Shown: positions 8,387-16,301 of the stretch, in pieces | Numbering within the stretch: position 1 is the first letter of the stretch | Layout of the letters: each line of letters opens with the position of its first letter | NCBI GenBank assembly: GCA_012517325.1 | Contig: JAAYVF010000132.1 | Span: forward strand, 73,665-107,682 | Length of the DNA: 34,018 nt | Source of the DNA: Myxococcales bacterium | Lineage (GTDB): Bacteria > Lernaellota > Lernaellaia > Lernaellales > Lernaellaceae | Direction: 5' to 3' | Position numbers and translations under genes: made by a program | The notes under the pieces: model-generated | Told to the model about the DNA's origin: nothing | What the model saw: only the letters and a program-made list of their open reading frames with translations | The model's database searches: none

Positions 8387-10500
8387 GGCAACGTCTCCCA
8401 CGCGGGTTCGTCGCCGAACCGTTTTTCGTTGACTTCCAGCCACTGCAAATGACGGTTCAGATTCCAGGCGGCGGCCGGCCAGAAATCCGCCGGCGGCGTC
8501 GTTTCCGGTTTGGCGTCCGGGCCCGGAAGAATGCTGGTGCCATCGGACAGCAAGATCTGGGCGAGGCGCCAGCGCGCCAGGGAAAGCCAGTACGGCCGCG
8601 CCGGCCTTTCCAGCAACGCCTGGAAAGCGTTTTTCGCGTCGCCGTTTCGTTGGGTCCGGTACAAAGCGTCTCCCAGGGCGAAAAGCGCCTGATCCTGCCA
8701 TTCCCGTACCGGTTGCGCCTCGGTGACGGGCCCCAGCAGTTTCAAGGCGCTGGTCAGGCGATCGGCGGCGGCCTGCGGTTCGTTCCGCGCCAGCAGCAGC
8801 GATCCGGCCATCAATTCCAGGCGCCCTTCCTCTATTGTATCACTCGCGTCGACGCGGGCCAAAACCAGTTGTTCCAACGCCTGCTTCGGCCGGTCGAGAT
8901 CCTTGGCGATTTGCGCGCTCAGCACCCGGCCCTCGTAACGCAATGGATCGGGACCGGATTTTTTCTTGCCCGCCCCCGCGGGGCTGGGCAGTCCGGTCAG
9001 TTTGTCGAGGTACTTTTGCGCGGCGGCCAGATCGTTGCGCAAGTATTCGGCCAGGGCGGCGTAGAACGCGGACTGGCGCGGATACCGATCGGCGAGTGGC
9101 GTCTTGGTGGCCAGTTCGAGCAGCGTGTCGGGTTGCAGGTTTTCGTAAAACAATTGCGCCAACTGGTCGTAGGTGGCCGGCGGCAGCGCGGAAAGCGCCA
9201 GGTATTTGCGGTACTGGTTGAAGACCTGGGCGACCAGCATGGGATTGTCGGTGTTGCCGGCGACGAATTGCGCGAAGGCTTTGAGGATGTGCTCGACGGC
9301 GCGCGTCGCGTTGCCGAGGTTCAGCGGGGTGTCGTAGATGCCGGCGCCCAGCACGATCGTCGTCAGCGGCTCCCCGGTCCGCAGGTAGTATTCCGCCAGT
9401 AGGAGCGCCGCTTCCTGGCTCAAATCGGGCGAAGCATTCTGGTTGTAAACGGTCAGCAGCAGCTTTTCGGTGATGGGGTCCGCCGAATCCGGGAAGGCCT
9501 GCAGGCGGATTTTGGCCAGTTCCAATTCCGCGTGCAGCCCCGCCGGATGGTCGCGGTACTGGCTGATCAGGTAACGGTAGCCGATGACGGCGTCGCCGTA
9601 ATTCTGCTGCGTGCGGGCGATTTCGGCGAGGTAGAACACCGCCAGCGGCCGATCCTCGCCCAGCGGATAATCCTGCAGATAGGCGAGCGCGGCGTCGCCG
9701 GCGAGGTTGAAATCTCCGGCGGCGTACATCGTCTCGGCATAGGCGAAAAGTTCGAACTCGACCAACAGCGACCGGTCCTCCGGCCATTTGACCACGCTAC
9801 GGAAATCGGCGACGGCCTCGGCGTCCCGTCCCAGGCGATGGCGGGCGATGCCGAGGCACAGCGCGGCATGGAACCGCACCTGGGCGTCTTTCGATTTGGC
9901 GAGCACTTCCTTGGCCTGGGATTCGGTGTCCTCCAGGAGGTTTTCGCGCAGGCTGACCATGATCAACCCGAGTTGCGCCTTGTCGGCCAGCGGATCGTTG
10001 GGATACCAATCGACCAAAAGGCCGTAATGCGCGATCGCCTCCGAAGCGAAGCCCTGGCGATCGTAAATGGTCGCCAGGCGAAAGGCGACGAGCGGTTGGT
10101 TTTCGTCGAGCGGATAGCGCCGCATCAGGCGCTCCAAGATCGGCTTGGCCATTTTGTACTGCACCGCCGGATCGTTGATGCCCAGACGGAAATACAGCTC
10201 GGCGATCAGCAACTGGTATTCCGGCAGGTCCCACAGCGCCGGCGCGCGAATGCCCATCAGGTAGGCGTCGTGAATGCCTTCGACCAGTTGATTGTTTTCG
10301 ATCAAAACGATGATGCGCTCGAAGCCCAATTCGCGCAGCGTCGGCGCGTCCTTGGTGTTCAACTGGATCGGATGGGAAACAATTTCGAAGGGCAGCAATT
10401 CGCGGGGGGCCGGCAAGGAATAAGGCGCGGCTTGGGCCCAAGCCGCCGCGAGAAGGGCCAGCAGCACCAGAAAAATCGTTTCGGGCAGACGTGTCTTCAT
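8383..10500 (-). CDS. Periplasmic TPR protein in the flagellar regulator operon
   Basis: This 705-residue protein has a clear Sec signal peptide (hydrophobic 8-24, cleavage near AQA). Helical TPR-like pairs fill nearly the whole length, for example PLVAFRLATIYDRQGFASEAIAHYG and PLAVFYLAEIARTQQNYGDAVIGY. No membrane anchor, lipobox or catalytic motif is visible. It is the first gene of the sigma-54-driven operon with the FlrB/FlrC-like pair and overlaps the kinase start by 4 bp. A role in motor or envelope assembly, loosely like the periplasmic TPR protein PflA of epsilonproteobacteria, is possible but only inferred from context. I do not recognise a named family. Confidence 0.75.
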   Translation of the reverse strand: MKTRLPETIFLVLLALLAAAWAQAAPYSLPAPRELLPFEIVSHPIQLNTKDAPTLRELGFERIIVLIENNQLVEGIHDAYLMGIRAPALWDLPEYQLLIAELYFRLGINDPAVQYKMAKPILERLMRRYPLDENQPLVAFRLATIYDRQGFASEAIAHYGLLVDWYPNDPLADKAQLGLIMVSLRENLLEDTESQAKEVLAKSKDAQVRFHAALCLGIARHRLGRDAEAVADFRSVVKWPEDRSLLVEFELFAYAETMYAAGDFNLAGDAALAYLQDYPLGEDRPLAVFYLAEIARTQQNYGDAVIGYRYLISQYRDHPAGLHAELELAKIRLQAFPDSADPITEKLLLTVYNQNASPDLSQEAALLLAEYYLRTGEPLTTIVLGAGIYDTPLNLGNATRAVEHILKAFAQFVAGNTDNPMLVAQVFNQYRKYLALSALPPATYDQLAQLFYENLQPDTLLELATKTPLADRYPRQSAFYAALAEYLRNDLAAAQKYLDKLTGLPSPAGAGKKKSGPDPLRYEGRVLSAQIAKDLDRPKQALEQLVLARVDASDTIEEGRLELMAGSLLLARNEPQAAADRLTSALKLLGPVTEAQPVREWQDQALFALGDALYRTQRNGDAKNAFQALLERPARPYWLSLARWRLAQILLSDGTSILPGPDAKPETTPPADFWPAAAWNLNRHLQWLEVNEKRFGDEPAWETLP

Positions 10501-10538
10501 CGCATGTTTGTATCGGACACCCTTTCAGAACAGATGAC

Positions 10539-10556
10539 AAGCAAGGCTCATGCCGA
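10539..10556 (-). promoter_or_regulatory. Sigma-54 promoter of the TPR-flrB-flrC operon
   Basis: TCGGCATGAGCCTTGCTT on the minus strand has GG and GC exactly 10 bp apart and the TTGC core. It lies about 40 nt upstream of the TPR gene ATG. This suggests a class II flagellar promoter driven by the FlrA-like activator encoded just upstream. The ribosome-binding site of the first gene is weak. Confidence 0.78.
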
Positions 10557-10797
10557 AGTTATTCATTTTCAACCCATTGTTTTAATTGGCTTTTTTTGCA
10601 ACTAAATCGACTGCCAGACCAGGGTCGTCAACATTTTGGCGAAAACTAGACAATTAGGCAATCGGCGCAAGACAATTTTTGACACCCGGAGGCGTTCGGC
10701 CAGCAATCCCTTTCGGCAACCGAGAAATGGCCACAACGAAAAAATTTTTATGCAGTTGCAGCGGGAATTGGCGGAACAGCCATCGACGCCGGAGCGA
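10557..10797. promoter_or_regulatory. Upstream activating region of the TPR-flrB-flrC operon
   Basis: This AT-richer intergenic stretch holds no gene. It contains the 16-bp element TCGTCAACATTTTGGC (10625-10640), also found at 13005-13020, and two AGACAATT direct repeats (10648-10655 and 10670-10677) spaced 22 bp, about two helical turns. The position, roughly 95-150 bp upstream of the expected sigma-54 start, fits enhancer sites for a bacterial enhancer-binding protein. That function is inferred. Confidence 0.5.
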
Positions 10798-12198
10798 TCA
10801 TCCGAACTCGGCCATCATGCCCTTTTTTTTCAATTTTTCGACGAGGGTGGTGCGCTTGAGGCCGAGGAGTTGGGCGGCCAGGTTTTTGTTGCCGCGCGCC
10901 TTGGACATGGCGGTGACGATCAGCCGGTTCTCGAATTCCTCGACCATGCGGTTGAATTCGATGCCGTCGTCGGGGATTTCCAGGGCGTCGCCCGCCACCT
11001 TGACCTTGCCGTTCAGGAATTTTTCGGGCAGGTCGTCGAGGGTGAGGCGCTCGTTCTCGGCCAAAATCACCAGGCGTTCGATCAGGTTTTCGAGTTCGCG
11101 CACGTTACCCGGCCATTCGTACCGCGTCAGGGCGTCCAGGACGTCCGGCCCGAGCGGCTTCAGCTTCCGCTTTTTCGCCTTGCAGAAATTTTCGAGGAAG
11201 TAGTTGGCCAGCAGCGGGATGTCCTCGGCGCGTTCGCGCAACGGCGGAATGAACACCGGGATGACCGAGAGGCGGTAGAACAGGTCTTCGCGGAATTTGC
11301 CCTGCGCGACGAGGTCTTCGAGCTTGCGGTTGGTCGCGGCGATGATGCGCACGTCGACCTTTTTGGTTTTGGTGGAGCCGACCGGCTCGAATTCGTGCTC
11401 TTGAATGACCCGCAGCATCTTTACCTGCAGGGCCGGGCTCATGTCGCCGATTTCGTCGAGGAACAGCGTGCCGCCGTTGGCCGCCTCGAACCGCCCGATG
11501 CGGTTGGTGGTGGCGCCAGTGAACGATCCCTTCAGGTGGCCGAACAATTCGGATTCGAGCAGCGTCTCGGGAATCGCGCCGCAATTGACCGGAATCAGGT
11601 AGCGTTCGCGGCGCTTGGAATTGTAGTGCAGCGCGCGGGCGATCAGCTCCTTGCCGGTGCCCGATTCGCCTTCGATCAGCACCGTGGAGTCGGAATCGGC
11701 CACCTTTTCGATCAGGCGGAACACCTCCTGAATCGGCTTGGAATCGCCGACGATGTTCTCGAAGCGGTACTTCTGGCGGAGCTGTCCCTTGAGGCTGACG
11801 TTTTCGCTGACCAGGTTGCGATATTGCAGCGCGCGGTGAATGACGATCAGCAGTTCGTCGAAGCGGATCGGGCGCGACACGTAATCGAACGCGCCCCACC
11901 GCATCGCCTCCACCGCCTCTTCCACCGAGCCGTCGTTGGCGATCATCACGCCCATCGTGCGCGGCGAGGCGGCGCGGATTTCGCGCAGCAGGCTCAGGCC
12001 GTCCACCGCCGGCGAATTCAATTCGGCGATCACCAGGTCGAACGGCTCGTTCTGAAAGGTTTCCAGGCCCGCCGCGCCGTTGTCGGCGACGCTGACGCGA
12101 AAGCCCTTCGCGCTCAGCCGGCGTTGCAATTCCTGGCGGGAATCCGTCGCCTGGTCGATGAGTAAAATGCCGGAACCGTCGAAGCGCTCGTCGGCCAT
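10798..12198 (-). CDS. flrA: FlrA/FleQ-like sigma-54 activator with degenerate receiver
   Basis: This 466-residue protein has an N-terminal receiver-like domain (about 10-125), an AAA+ sigma-54 domain and a C-terminal Fis helix-turn-helix ([20 protein letters not shown]). Walker A is GESGTGKE (177-184), the sigma-54 loop is GSFTGA (224-229) and Walker B is LFLDE. The receiver lacks the usual acidic pair (D15-Q16), has glutamate E59 in place of the phospho-accepting Asp, and R109 in place of the conserved Lys. It is therefore unlikely to be controlled by phosphorylation, as in FlrA/FleQ. It overlaps the upstream PilZ gene by 1 bp (TAATG). It is probably the master flagellar regulator; the symbol is by analogy. 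Confidence 0.82.
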   Translation of the reverse strand: MADERFDGSGILLIDQATDSRQELQRRLSAKGFRVSVADNGAAGLETFQNEPFDLVIAELNSPAVDGLSLLREIRAASPRTMGVMIANDGSVEEAVEAMRWGAFDYVSRPIRFDELLIVIHRALQYRNLVSENVSLKGQLRQKYRFENIVGDSKPIQEVFRLIEKVADSDSTVLIEGESGTGKELIARALHYNSKRRERYLIPVNCGAIPETLLESELFGHLKGSFTGATTNRIGRFEAANGGTLFLDEIGDMSPALQVKMLRVIQEHEFEPVGSTKTKKVDVRIIAATNRKLEDLVAQGKFREDLFYRLSVIPVFIPPLRERAEDIPLLANYFLENFCKAKKRKLKPLGPDVLDALTRYEWPGNVRELENLIERLVILAENERLTLDDLPEKFLNGKVKVAGDALEIPDDGIEFNRMVEEFENRLIVTAMSKARGNKNLAAQLLGLKRTTLVEKLKKKGMMAEFG

Positions 12199-12854
12199 TA
12201 ACGCTTTTTCTCCTCGCCGGCGCCGCCTAGCGGCTTTTTCGGGGCGACGGGATCGATCTCATGGGTGCGCCGCAGCATCATGCGCTGAACCTCGAAAATC
12301 CGCTTGACGAGCCGGTCCTTGTCCTCGGGGTCCATGTCGATGAAGCGGGCCGCGACGACATACGGCGCATCCACGCCGAGCGCGGGATCCGGCACGTCCG
12401 ACCGGACGGCCTCGGCCAGGCAGATGATGGCGCGCGGCGGCATGGTCTGCATGAGGATTTCCAGGCGCAGCAGAGCGCCGGGTTTTATTTCCTCTTTGTA
12501 GGGCACCAGGATGCCGCCGGCGCTGATGTTGACCAGTTGCGGCGCGCCCCACTTGGCTTCCATATCTTTTTGGGCCAGGTACATCATCAAGGCGTCGAGC
12601 TTCGCCTCGATCGCCGATAGCCGCCCCATGACCTGGGTGTTGGGGATGTCGAAACGGTTTTTCATTTCCCGATCGATCCGTTGCGCGTGCTGTAGCGGCT
12701 CGTCCAGGTTGGTGGTCAGGCGTTCCAAGGCGATGCGATCCAACAACGCTTGTTTGGCCTTTTCGTCGACCGGCACGACTCGTAGGCGAACCATGTCGCG
12801 AACGCGAACATCTTGCCGATCCGGCTTCTGTTCCTGGAGATTGCTACCGGCCAT
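12198..12854 (-). CDS. PilZ-domain protein (probable c-di-GMP receptor)
   Basis: This 218-residue soluble protein has a PilZ-type R-x-x-x-R (R19-R23) followed by a helical insertion (about 30-100) and the second PilZ motif NISAGGI (109-115), then a beta-rich tail. PilZ domains bind cyclic di-GMP. The helical segment between the two motifs is unusual, because they are normally about 20-30 residues apart. The ATG at 12854 is chosen because GCGAGG lies 6 nt upstream; a TTG five codons earlier has no comparable site. The gene is translationally coupled to the FlrA-like gene, which suggests c-di-GMP input into flagellar control. The c-di-GMP binding is inferred. Confidence 0.82.
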   Translation of the reverse strand: MAGSNLQEQKPDRQDVRVRDMVRLRVVPVDEKAKQALLDRIALERLTTNLDEPLQHAQRIDREMKNRFDIPNTQVMGRLSAIEAKLDALMMYLAQKDMEAKWGAPQLVNISAGGILVPYKEEIKPGALLRLEILMQTMPPRAIICLAEAVRSDVPDPALGVDAPYVVAARFIDMDPEDKDRLVKRIFEVQRMMLRRTHEIDPVAPKKPLGGAGEEKKR

Positions 12855-12895
12855 GGTAACCTCGCACAATCGTAGAGGGTGGAAAGTTCGCGTTT

Positions 12896-12924
12896 AAATT
12901 ATCAAAGTGACGAAAGTTTGACAA
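12896..12924 (-). promoter_or_regulatory. Sigma-70-type promoter of pilZ-flrA
   Basis: On the minus strand TTGTCA and TAATTT are separated by exactly 17 bp and sit about 42 nt upstream of the PilZ start. This is consistent with a housekeeping promoter for the top tier of the flagellar cascade. Confidence 0.65.
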
Positions 12925-13004
12925 GCGAAAACCGTCCATGCTTCAACTTGTTGGCGGTTTCCCAACTTCGCGTAGGCACTTTTGCCTGATAACAAACGTT
13001 TACA

Positions 13005-13020
13005 TCGTCAACATTTTGGC
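13005..13020 (-). promoter_or_regulatory. 16-bp element shared with the flagellar operon upstream region
   Basis: TCGTCAACATTTTGGC occurs here and again at 10625-10640, each time in an upstream regulatory region on the same strand. The core GTCAACATTTTGGC is an imperfect palindrome. It resembles the FleQ box as I recall it (GTCAATAAATTGAC, 10 of 14 positions). It may be a binding site for the FlrA-like protein, giving autoregulation at this locus. It could also serve the divergent selenoprotein gene. Confidence 0.5.
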
Positions 13021-13049
13021 AACCTTTTGCGGTTTTTTTTAAAAGTGGC

Positions 13050-13077
13050 TTGACTCTCGGCAAGAATGTAGTAATAT
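13050..13077 (+). promoter_or_regulatory. Sigma-70-type promoter of the HesB-like selenoprotein gene
   Basis: TTGACT at 13050-13055 is followed after 16 bp by TAATAT (13072-13077) in a very AT-rich TATATATAAT stretch, so more than one -10 register is possible. The gene starts about 50 nt downstream. Confidence 0.6.
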
Positions 13078-13128
13078 ATATAATACGATACATAAGCGGC
13101 CGGTAAGCCGCCGTGAAAAGGGGCATGA

Positions 13129-13455
13129 ATGAACACCGATCTGGTTTTGTTGACCGATTCCGCCCGCGCCGAATTGAAAAAAATCGCCACGGCGCCCGAG
13201 CATCACGACAAGGTCGTCCGCCTGATTTTCGCCGGCTGGGGCTGAGGCGGGCCCAAACTGGGCCTGGCTCTGGACGAGCCGAACGACAAGGAAATCCTCT
13301 ACTTCGAAGAAGGCCTGACCATCGTCGGCGACGGCCGCGTCCGGCAGCAAATCAACATGAGCGGCAGCGTCCGCATCGATCATCTGTCGGATCTGCATCG
13401 CGGCACGGGCTTTCTGATTTCCATGGGCGACGATTCCGGTTCCTGCGATTGTTGA
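13129..13455 (+). CDS. HesB/IscA-like selenoprotein (in-frame TGA at codon 39)
   Basis: A 108-codon frame starts at ATG 13129, preceded by AAGGGG. It is interrupted only by TGA at 13243-13245 and ends at TGA 13453-13455. Read as selenocysteine (U), the site is GWGUGGPKLGLALDEP. This is the HesB/IscA-family signature with U in place of the conserved Cys, a substitution I recall from described HesB-like selenoproteins. The region after the TGA keeps the family pattern (FEEGLTIVGDG, then IDHLSDLHRGTGFLISM) and ends SCDC. A SECIS-like hairpin follows the TGA. IscA-type proteins bind or carry Fe-S; the Sec form's role is unknown. The alternative is a nonsense pseudogene, which the intact downstream frame disfavours. 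Confidence 0.88.
13266..13280 (+). promoter_or_regulatory. Candidate bacterial SECIS element
   Basis: GGCTC-TGGAC-GAGCC forms a perfect 5-bp stem with a 5-nt loop containing GG, starting 20 nt after the TGA. The apical loop begins 25 nt after the TGA. This meets the bacterial SECIS rules as I recall them: a G in the first two loop bases and a UGA-to-loop distance of 16-37 nt. A second overlapping hairpin (13250-13264, stem GGCCCA/TGGGCC, loop AAC) is more stable but lies too close and lacks loop guanines. Confidence 0.65.
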
Positions 13456-13562
13456 TCGTCCGCCTCCCGCAATTTCCACTATAGGCACATCGCCACTTTT
13501 CTATTAAGCTACGGCTCGCCGAACAGGTTTATTCGCATTGGTCCGGCGAAAGGATCTCCCCG

Positions 13563-14936
13563 ATGAAACAGAAGCTTTTCCTCTATTGCCTGCTGGCGCT
13601 GCTCGGCGGCCTGTTCTCACTCGCCGCCGGTTGCGGCAACGGCGATGACGACGACAACGACGACGAGGCGACGGACGACGACACCGGCGGCGACGACGAC
13701 GATGACGACGACAACGATGATTCCGGAGACGATGATGACGATAACGACGACAACGACGACTCCGGGGACGACGACGATGACGACGATGACGACGACAACG
13801 ACGACGACACCACCCCCGCCTGCGATTACGACGCCTACAATCCGCTGATCGACGCGGGCAAGGCCTTCCTGGCGGAACGCGACGCCAACTCGGCCTACGA
13901 TCAGTTTTTCGACGCGCAACTGCTCTGCCCGGGCGAGCCCGCGGGCCAGGTCGGCATTCTGTTGTCCGACACCCAGTGGACGCTAGGCTGGTATCAGACG
14001 CTGTACGAATCGCTGGTCGGCTTCGATCCGTCGCCGAAGGAAAAAAGTTTCGCGACCAATTTCCAACACATGATCCGCGATCATTTTCTGCCGGTGAACG
14101 AGGAGATGATGGCCCTGATCGACGACCTGTCGGCCAACCATCCCGAGGTGGAGTTCGAAATCGAAACCCTGCCCCTGTGGACGACGGACGACGTCGTCAC
14201 CCTGGACCTCGGCGGCCAATGGGACGCGGCGGATTTGCTGAACCTGCGCGCCCTGACTCAGTTGTCGAGCGGGTTGGAGCGCTTTTTGCTGGCCTTCGAT
14301 CTGACCTTCAATTACAACACCTACGCGTTCTGGGCGTTTCCCGCGTCGGGCGCGCCGATGGATGAACTCATCCACGCGATCACCGGGCTGATCATCGCCC
14401 TGATCGAAGACCCCGATTACCCGAATCTCCTGCAATTCCTCGACGGCGGCGAAAGCGACCTGTCGCAATCCGGTGTGCAATTCGGCTTCGGTTGCCTGGA
14501 CGCCGGCGACGCCTTCGCGGCCATCCGCGCGGAAACCGACGATCAGACCGACGACGTCTTCGGCTACTACGACGAAAACGCCAACGGCCAATGGGACGAA
14601 GGGGAAAATTACACGCTGCCGATGCTCGGCCCGTTGGACGACGAGACCGAGTTCGTGCTCGAGGAATTTCTGGCGCTGCTGGCCGATCTGGGCCCCGCCC
14701 TGCTCGACTCCGGGCCGGAAGATCTGCGGCCGGCCCTGCCGGATTGGCTGCCGTTGTCGGACCTGAACGTGATTCTGGATTTGTTCGGCGCCGGCTTCGA
14801 ACTGCCGGGCATCCCGATTCCGGTCGGCCGCTGGTTCTACAACCCCGCCGCGGACGGCATCCGTTCGCTGGTCTACACCGTGGCGCAATATCTCTACGAT
14901 GCCACCGCGCCCGATCGGCTGGAGGTGCAGCCATGA
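13563..14936 (+). CDS. Asp-rich-linker lipoprotein of unknown function
   Basis: This 457-residue protein has a type II signal peptide with lipobox LAAGC (C24), then an Asp/Asn/Ser/Gly linker (about 28-82) of nearly uninterrupted acidic residues. A mostly helical globular domain follows. It contains a calcium-site-like DENANGQWDEGE segment (EF-hand- or thrombospondin-repeat-like), which may bind Ca2+. The residue after the lipidated Cys is Gly, not Asp, so an outer-membrane destination is plausible. It is the first gene of a four-gene operon and overlaps the next gene by 4 bp (ATGA). I do not recognise the domain and assign no enzymatic role. Confidence 0.75.
   Translation: MKQKLFLYCLLALLGGLFSLAAGCGNGDDDDNDDEATDDDTGGDDDDDDDNDDSGDDDDDNDDNDDSGDDDDDDDDDDNDDDTTPACDYDAYNPLIDAGKAFLAERDANSAYDQFFDAQLLCPGEPAGQVGILLSDTQWTLGWYQTLYESLVGFDPSPKEKSFATNFQHMIRDHFLPVNEEMMALIDDLSANHPEVEFEIETLPLWTTDDVVTLDLGGQWDAADLLNLRALTQLSSGLERFLLAFDLTFNYNTYAFWAFPASGAPMDELIHAITGLIIALIEDPDYPNLLQFLDGGESDLSQSGVQFGFGCLDAGDAFAAIRAETDDQTDDVFGYYDENANGQWDEGENYTLPMLGPLDDETEFVLEEFLALLADLGPALLDSGPEDLRPALPDWLPLSDLNVILDLFGAGFELPGIPIPVGRWFYNPAADGIRSLVYTVAQYLYDATAPDRLEVQP
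13644..13808 (+). repeat. Asp/Asn codon tandem repeat (lipoprotein linker)
   Basis: A run of GAC/GAT with interspersed AAC codons encodes the acidic linker. Similar runs occur at 16368-16496, 17635-17730, 19548-19745, 20541-20678 and 21544-21684, and in reverse at about 25604-25705. They produce long spurious Ser-, Thr- and Val-rich frames in other phases. Confidence 0.9.
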
Positions 14937-16273
14937 AACGCCATGCCTGTCTGATTTTCCTGTCGCTTGTGTTGCTCGTATTCGTCGGCTGCAACACCGC
15001 TTCGACTTCCGGCGGTTCGACCGCGTTCAGCGATCAGGACGGCGTCGCCGCTGGTGACGACGACGGTCCGGGAGCGCCGGCCGGCGCGACCGCCGGCGAC
15101 CGGGACGACGACTCGAACGACGGCGGCCACGGCGATCGCGACTGCGAACCCGTCGCCCCGCCCGTCTGGCCGGAACCCGACATCGAGGACCCGGCGGTCG
15201 TTTCCTTCGACGAGGATCTGTTCTTCACCATCGACGGGCAGCGCTTCTTCCCGCTCGGCTTTTACGGCGTGCCGCAGGACCCCGATTCGCTCGCCCAATA
15301 CAAGAGCGAAGGCTTCAACCTGGCGCTGACGGGTCCGGGTTGCTGCGGCGGCGGCACGGGACCACAGGTGGACTTCCTGCGCACGGCGCAGGAACAGGGC
15401 GTGTTCATCGTCACGCATCCCTGGTCCGATCCGAACGACGTGCTCAATCGGCCGGAAGAGGAACTGGCGGCGGAACTGGCCGACCGCACGGCGATCGGCA
15501 GCCTGTTCGGCTGGTACACGTTCGACGAGCCGGCGCTCTGGCGGCCGTCGAAAGAGCTGACGTCGCGGATGCACGAAGTGCTGACGACCTATTCGCCGAC
15601 CAATCCCGACGGCCTCGTCGAGCAGACGATGGACGACTTCAACCTGTACGAGGACGACTGCTCGTTCTTCATGATCGATCCCTACCCAGTGCCGAAAATG
15701 TTCATCACCAACGTCAAGGATGGGATGAAGGAAGCGATCGAGGCGACCGAGGGCGAAAAGCCGATCGTCGGCGTCACGCAGGCGTTCAGTTGGGATTGGA
15801 TTTACGGCAACTACGACCAGCCGTTCCGGCCCACCGGGCTCGAGGTCCGCAACATGACCTGGCAGTTCATCATCATGGGCGCGCGCGGCCTGATCCCCTT
15901 CATTTACGCCACCGACTACTCCATTCACGCCGTCCCGGAAATCTGGGAAGCGTACCTGGACGTGATCGCGGAAATCAACGAACTGATGAGCGTCGTGCTG
16001 GCCGACGACGCGGCGATCGACCTGGCCGCCGAAACGACCTTCCCGACCACCTTCGATTACCTGGTCAAGCAAAACGAAACCGCCACCTGGGTGTTCTCGG
16101 TTTCGACGAACGACCACTCGCTTTACGTCACCTTCGATTTGAACGCGATCGGCGACGATCTGTGCGTGGTCGATTACACCACCGGCGAAATCTTCACCCC
16201 GGGCGGCGACGGCAAGGTGACCGTCCCTTACGCGCGGTTGCAGGTGCGTTTGCTGGAAGTGCGTGAAAATTAG
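14933..16273 (+). CDS. Lipoprotein with glycosidase-like TIM-barrel domain
   Basis: This 446-residue protein starts MKRHACLIFLSLVLLVFVGC, with the lipobox Cys at 20, then a mixed Gly/Ala/Asp linker to about 70. The rest resembles secreted (beta/alpha)8 glycoside hydrolases. It has an N-terminal strand FFPLGFYGVPQDP, a 'GFNLAL' strand, GWYTFDEPALW, whose Glu is a candidate acid/base, and a later strand with FMIDPYPVP. A small C-terminal beta domain follows. The ATG at 14933 overlaps the previous stop, and longer frames run into the upstream gene. It sits before a PNGase F-like gene, consistent with glycan processing. The exact GH family and substrate are not assigned. Confidence 0.72.
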   Translation: MKRHACLIFLSLVLLVFVGCNTASTSGGSTAFSDQDGVAAGDDDGPGAPAGATAGDRDDDSNDGGHGDRDCEPVAPPVWPEPDIEDPAVVSFDEDLFFTIDGQRFFPLGFYGVPQDPDSLAQYKSEGFNLALTGPGCCGGGTGPQVDFLRTAQEQGVFIVTHPWSDPNDVLNRPEEELAAELADRTAIGSLFGWYTFDEPALWRPSKELTSRMHEVLTTYSPTNPDGLVEQTMDDFNLYEDDCSFFMIDPYPVPKMFITNVKDGMKEAIEATEGEKPIVGVTQAFSWDWIYGNYDQPFRPTGLEVRNMTWQFIIMGARGLIPFIYATDYSIHAVPEIWEAYLDVIAEINELMSVVLADDAAIDLAAETTFPTTFDYLVKQNETATWVFSVSTNDHSLYVTFDLNAIGDDLCVVDYTTGEIFTPGGDGKVTVPYARLQVRLLEVREN

Positions 16274-16301
16274 CCGGCCTCGCCGGCCGAGGGAGAACTC
16301 C

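Noticed and set aside
13015-13031. Sigma-54-like TTGGCAACCTTTTGCGG on the plus strand
   Set aside because: The GG-GC spacing is 9 bp rather than the required 10, and a better sigma-70-type promoter lies downstream.
13250-13264. Stable GGCCCA/TGGGCC hairpin right after the TGA as SECIS
   Set aside because: Its AAC loop has no guanine and begins only 10 nt after the TGA. The 13266-13280 hairpin fits the bacterial SECIS rules better, although the first could still assist.
13113-13484. Plus-strand frame of 123 codons across the selenoprotein gene
   Set aside because: It is out of frame, Arg-rich and lacks homology. The HesB frame starting at 13129 fits family motifs far better.
13583-13919. Ser-, Thr- and Val-rich frames over the Asp codon runs (also near 19500, 20500 and 21600)
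   Set aside because: They are phase and strand shadows of GAC/GAT/AAC repeats, not genes.
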